DNA of 64,000 bases from Candidatus Electrothrix scaldis (GTDB lineage: Bacteria; Desulfobacterota; Desulfobulbia; Desulfobulbales; Desulfobulbaceae). The stretch is taken from positions 1,116,001-1,180,000 of the forward strand of contig CP138355.1 in assembly GCA_033584155.1 (NCBI GenBank), written 5' to 3'. Below are positions 61,011-64,000 of the stretch, piece after piece (within the stretch, counting starts at the first letter, position 1; every line of letters starts with the position of its first letter). The translations under genes were made by a program, and so were the position numbers. The notes below the pieces were generated by a model. It was not told the origin of the DNA and did not search any database. It saw nothing but the letters and a program-made list of their open reading frames with translations.

Positions 61011-61367
61011 TTACTCTGCCAGACTCATGATCCATTCAGCCATTTTTTTCGCATGAGCCGCATCTATAGTTTTTCCGTTTTCCGACCTCGGCTTCATATC
61101 TACAGGACGATCCCATTTGTTATGACTGCCACGGAGGATTGAGTTCTCAAGTAACGCTAAAGCTTTGTCACTGTCCTCTTTATATTTTTCTTTATATTTT
61201 TTTGCAATGTCCTTGAAGTAGGGGGCATATTTTTTGGGTAACGATTTGTTGGCTTCTATGGAATGACATCCCATGCAGTCGTATTGCCCAGCCATATCTT
61301 CACTTGCAAATGCAGATGCAGCAAACAATACACAAGCAGCGACAATACCAATAACAGATGTTCTCAC
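61011..61367 (-). CDS. Small periplasmic c-type cytochrome
   Basis: 118 residues from a GTG at 61367, chosen because AGGAGG lies 6 bp upstream; the frame opens at 61415. A signal peptide runs to AFA near residue 22. The haem-binding motif is CMGCH, and RPVDMKPRS offers the distal Met ligand. It is of the monohaem c-551/552 type, an electron carrier in the periplasm. It is inserted between remnants of the hydratase-rtcB duplication, in opposite orientation. Confidence 0.85.
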   Translation of the reverse strand: MRTSVIGIVAACVLFAASAFASEDMAGQYDCMGCHSIEANKSLPKKYAPYFKDIAKKYKEKYKEDSDKALALLENSILRGSHNKWDRPVDMKPRSENGKTIDAAHAKKMAEWIMSLAE

Positions 61368-61555
61368 GATCTTCCTCCTTTTCTTGAAATAAAGAAATTT
61401 AATTACCACCAGCAACCGTAACGAACCATCAGTACGTGTCAGGTTTACTGATAGTAACCTTGTAATTTATTCGATACTATCACAAGCGAATCTTGTATAG
61501 TCAAGAGAAAAATAGCGCTTCACTATACCGCTAAGCTTTGGGCCGCAGGGCTGGT

Positions 61556-61724
61556 GAAGGAGCTCCAAGCACGCGGCGAAACCCTAAAGGCTGGTCAGTT
61601 ATCAGCCTGGGTGGGCGGATTCGGGACCCTCTTTTCCCTCACAGAAGCAGGTAAAACCAATACTGTCACCTCTAAGGGGGTGCCCGGAGAGCCAGTTAGT
61701 ACCTCGGTACGGATCAGCGAATAA
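61556..61724 (+). pseudogene. Remnant of the hydratase 3' end
   Basis: From GGAGCTCCAAGC to the TAA this matches 60507-60674 with scattered substitutions and small indels that break the frame. The sequence after the stop (TAATGCAGCAGG) and the following rtcB start are shared with the other copy. Confidence 0.85.
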
Positions 61725-61755
61725 TGCAGCAGGTATGCCCAAGTAAGGAGTCGTT

Positions 61756-62928
61756 ATGAAAAAAGTTATTAGTACAGAAAAGAAACCCATCAAGCTTTGG
61801 CTTGATGATCTGGAAGCTGGAGCCCTGGAGCAGGCAAGGCATCTTGCCAATCTCCCTTTTGCCTTCCGCCACATTGCCCTCATGCCGGATGCGCATCAGG
61901 GCTACGGGATGCCCATCGGCGGCGTTCTAGCTGCGGAAGACGTGGTTATCCCCAATGCGGTGGGGGTGGATATCGGCTGCGGGATGTGTGCGGTCAGGAC
62001 CTCTGTCCAGGAGATAAGCCAGGAGAGCTTGAAGAAAATTATGGGGGATGTCCGCAAAAGCATACCGGTCGGCTTCAAGCATCATACTAAGGCCCAGGAC
62101 GAGGCCCTTATGCCGGAAGGCTATGCAGACGGCTTTGATGAACTGAAGATTGTTCGCGGGGAATACAAGGCAGCACTGAAGCAGGTGGGTACCTTGGGCG
62201 GAGGTAATCATTTCCTTGAGATCCAGCAGGGGAGTGACGGCTTTGTCTGGCTGATGCTTCACTCTGGAAGCCGGAATCTTGGCTATAAGGTGGCGCATCA
62301 TTATAATAAGTTGGCTATCGAGTTGAACCGCAAATGGCATAGCTCGGTGCCGGAAAAATGGCAGTTGGCCTTTCTCCCTCTGGATGGGCGTAAGGGCCAG
62401 GATTATCTCCGAGAGATGCAGTACTGCGTTGATTTTGCCCTGGCAAACCGAGCCCTGATGATGCAGCGGCTCCAGGAAGCCTTTGTTGAGGCAGTAGGGG
62501 AGGTTGACTTCGGGGAGATAATCAATATCGCCCATAATTATGCGGCGATGGAACATCATTTTAAACGCAATGTGATGATCCACCGCAAGGGCGCGACCAG
62601 GGCCTATGCAGACCAGCTGGGTATTATTCCAGGGAGCCAAGGCACAGCAAGCTATATAGTCAAGGGCAAGGGAGAGCCGGAGAGTTTTATGTCCTGCTCA
62701 CATGGGGCTGGTCGAAGACTGGGACGTAAGCAGGCCCAGAAGGAACTTGATCTTGCTGCGGAAAAGGAACGGCTTGATGCTATCGGGGTGATCCACGGGA
62801 TACGCAACGCAAAGGACCTGGATGAGGCACCGGGTGCTTATAAGGATATCTCCGTCGTGATGGAGAATCAGCGGGATCTTGTTGAAATCGAGGTGGAGTT
62901 ACGGCCTCTGGCGGTGATTAAGGGGTAG
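61756..62928 (+). CDS. rtcB: RtcB-family RNA ligase
   Basis: 390 residues, a short RtcB type. It joins RNA 2',3'-cyclic phosphate or 3'-phosphate ends to 5'-OH ends with GTP and Mn. PDAHQGYGMPIGG, VDIGCGMCAVRT and VGTLGGGNHFLEIQ carry metal ligands, HSGSRNLGYKVAHHY a further block, and CSHGAGRRLGR the guanylylated His. AAGGAG precedes the ATG. The TAG stop lies in a REP-like element. In bacteria RtcB acts in RNA repair; partner RtcA/RtcR or archease genes are absent here. Confidence 0.95.
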   Translation: MKKVISTEKKPIKLWLDDLEAGALEQARHLANLPFAFRHIALMPDAHQGYGMPIGGVLAAEDVVIPNAVGVDIGCGMCAVRTSVQEISQESLKKIMGDVRKSIPVGFKHHTKAQDEALMPEGYADGFDELKIVRGEYKAALKQVGTLGGGNHFLEIQQGSDGFVWLMLHSGSRNLGYKVAHHYNKLAIELNRKWHSSVPEKWQLAFLPLDGRKGQDYLREMQYCVDFALANRALMMQRLQEAFVEAVGEVDFGEIINIAHNYAAMEHHFKRNVMIHRKGATRAYADQLGIIPGSQGTASYIVKGKGEPESFMSCSHGAGRRLGRKQAQKELDLAAEKERLDAIGVIHGIRNAKDLDEAPGAYKDISVVMENQRDLVEIEVELRPLAVIKG

Positions 62929-62990
62929 GGGCGACCGGCTGGTCGCCCATGCATCGTATTCATAACAGGGCGATCGCCGATCGCCCCTAC
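62925..62990. repeat. REP-like double palindrome
   Basis: Two hairpins (GGGCGACC-GGCT-GGTCGCCC and GGGCGATC-GCC-GATCGCCC) bounded by GTAGGGGCGA and TCGCCCCTAC. It starts at the rtcB stop codon and ends 4 bp inside the end of pyrC, so it can serve as a terminator for both convergent genes. Confidence 0.75.
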
Positions 62991-64000
62991 GCCAAGGCAT
63001 GGGTTATGCGTCCATCCATAATGGTGTACACGGCCCGTCCCTGGAGTCTCTCGCCTAAAAAGGGAGAGTTCTTACTCTTGGAAACGACGTGTTCTTCGGT
63101 ATAGGAGAATTGGAGGTCAGGGTTAATCACGGTGATATCCGCGATGGCTCCGACGCTGAGGCTGCCTCCTTCCACACCGAGAATCCGGGCTGGATTCACC
63201 GAGAGCAACTCAATCAGTTTTTTCTCGTCAATGACACCGTCCCGAACCAGGGCCAGGGATAGGGGCAGGGAGGTCTCCAAGCCAATGATGCCGTTCATGG
63301 CTCGGTCAAATTCCACCTCTTTTTCCAGGATGGAATGGGGAGCGTGATCGGTGGCTATGGCGTCAAAGGTACCGTCGGCCAGACCCTGCCGGATTGCCTG
63401 CCGGTCCTTCTCTGTGCGCAGGGGAGGGTTCATCTTTGCATTGGTGTTATAACCCATAACCGCCTCATCAGTGAGGGTGAAATAATGGGGCGCGGTTTCC
63501 GCTGTCACCCGGACACCTCTGGCCTTGGCTGCGTGAATCAGCTCTGCACTCATAGCGGTACTCACATGGGCGATGTGTACACGTTTACCCAGGCATTCTG
63601 CCAAGGCGATTTCCCGGTACACCATGATGGATTCCGCCGCATTGGGAATGCCTTTGAGACCCAGGCGGGTGGAGACGATGCCTTCATTCATGACCCCATT
63701 ACTCAGGCTCGGTTCTTCACTATGGGAAATCACCAGCAGGTCATGATCGTCGGCATACTCCAGGGCTCGCCGCATGAGCTGGCTGTCACGAACAGGCAGG
63801 CCATCATCACTCACAGCCACCACGCCATTTGCTCGCAGCTCTCCGAATTCCGTCAGCGCAGATCCCTGACTATTTTTACTGATCGCTGCAACCGGGTAGA
63901 CACGGGCATCGGCCTTTTCTGCCTGAGAGAGGATTAAGGCGGTTACGGCGCGGCTGTCGTTCACCGGTTTGGTATTGGGCATACAGGCCACAGCCGTGAA
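62987..64000 (-). CDS. pyrC: Dihydroorotase (partial, N-terminus outside the window)
   Basis: 338 residues are present; the frame continues past the window edge (GFTAVACMPNTKPVNDS). Class I dihydroorotase closes carbamoyl-aspartate to dihydroorotate in pyrimidine synthesis. ISHSEEPSLS and VHIAHVSTA hold zinc ligands, TAETAPHYFTLTDEAV is the substrate block and DAIATDHAPHSILEKE the catalytic Asp region. Missing is the N-terminal HxH motif plus about 80 residues. The stop is 4 bp inside the REP-like element. Confidence 0.95.
   Translation of the reverse strand, partial: FTAVACMPNTKPVNDSRAVTALILSQAEKADARVYPVAAISKNSQGSALTEFGELRANGVVAVSDDGLPVRDSQLMRRALEYADDHDLLVISHSEEPSLSNGVMNEGIVSTRLGLKGIPNAAESIMVYREIALAECLGKRVHIAHVSTAMSAELIHAAKARGVRVTAETAPHYFTLTDEAVMGYNTNAKMNPPLRTEKDRQAIRQGLADGTFDAIATDHAPHSILEKEVEFDRAMNGIIGLETSLPLSLALVRDGVIDEKKLIELLSVNPARILGVEGGSLSVGAIADITVINPDLQFSYTEEHVVSKSKNSPFLGERLQGRAVYTIMDGRITHALA

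Overview
The window (about 50% GC) reads as chromosome of a Gram-negative, probably anaerobic bacterium. LPS genes (MsbA, a heptosyltransferase-type GT9, an O-antigen ligase domain), an outer-membrane beta-barrel, a lipoprotein and a periplasmic c-type cytochrome show a double-membrane cell. Formate-tetrahydrofolate ligase, ThyX, LarC, the non-mevalonate isoprenoid genes ispDF, many TPR proteins and an Uma2-type nuclease fit Desulfobacterota, perhaps Desulfobulbales including cable bacteria. That placement is inference from gene content, not from a marker phylogeny.

Layout. 0-6.3 kb: the end of a Cache-domain sensor, a CxxCxxCC protein, then a plus-strand run def-fmt-larC-pgpA-livG-livF. 6.3-9.3 kb: a three-gene ABC-three-component (ABC-3C) conflict system attached directly behind livF. 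9.4-14.4 kb: GAF sensor, beta-barrel protein, an orphan TAXI-type solute-binding protein, a PilZ protein and a metallophosphoesterase, separated by clear terminators. 14.6-20.5 kb (minus): fhs, thyX, a frameshifted AT-rich acyltransferase, a 101-bp MITE-like element and a hydantoinase/oxoprolinase. 21.1-30.4 kb: a PilB ATPase with an added C-terminal cyclic-nucleotide-binding domain, then LPS/glycan genes including an O-antigen ligase-glycosyltransferase fusion and msbA. 30.9-37.1 kb: housekeeping genes (lipoprotein, pcm, YqaA-like, tRNA-CAT, Nif3-like, zinc-ribbon coiled coil, RNase H, rnpB, ispD, ispF).

37.2-43.5 kb is accessory: a large TPR protein, a roughly 550-bp array of very degenerate 21-nt repeats, a RelE/HigB-type toxin-antitoxin pair with a predicted leaderless toxin message, a broken VapB-like antitoxin, an Uma2 protein and two tandem membrane paralogues. 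43.6-48.3 kb holds an M20 peptidase, an ATP-grasp-like protein, a striking C11-T8-G10 hairpin, cysK and a receiver-HisKA protein lacking a kinase domain. 48.6-56.7 kb is an exopolysaccharide cluster (GT2, GT4, AlgI-like and AlgJ/AlgX-like O-acetylation genes) with glpD inside it, then an epimerase.

56.8-64 kb: a TPR protein with recently expanded repeats, a palindrome-dense intergenic region ending in five 23-bp GATC-pair repeats, a DUF4469/HU-like protein, an exported hydratase-like protein and rtcB. The hydratase-rtcB junction was duplicated; one copy of each gene has decayed, with a cytochrome gene between the remnants. The window ends inside pyrC. The best candidates for unusual biology are the PilB-cNMP fusion, the 21-nt array, the GATC array, the ABC-3C system with an internally duplicated middle component, and the toxin-antitoxin promoter.
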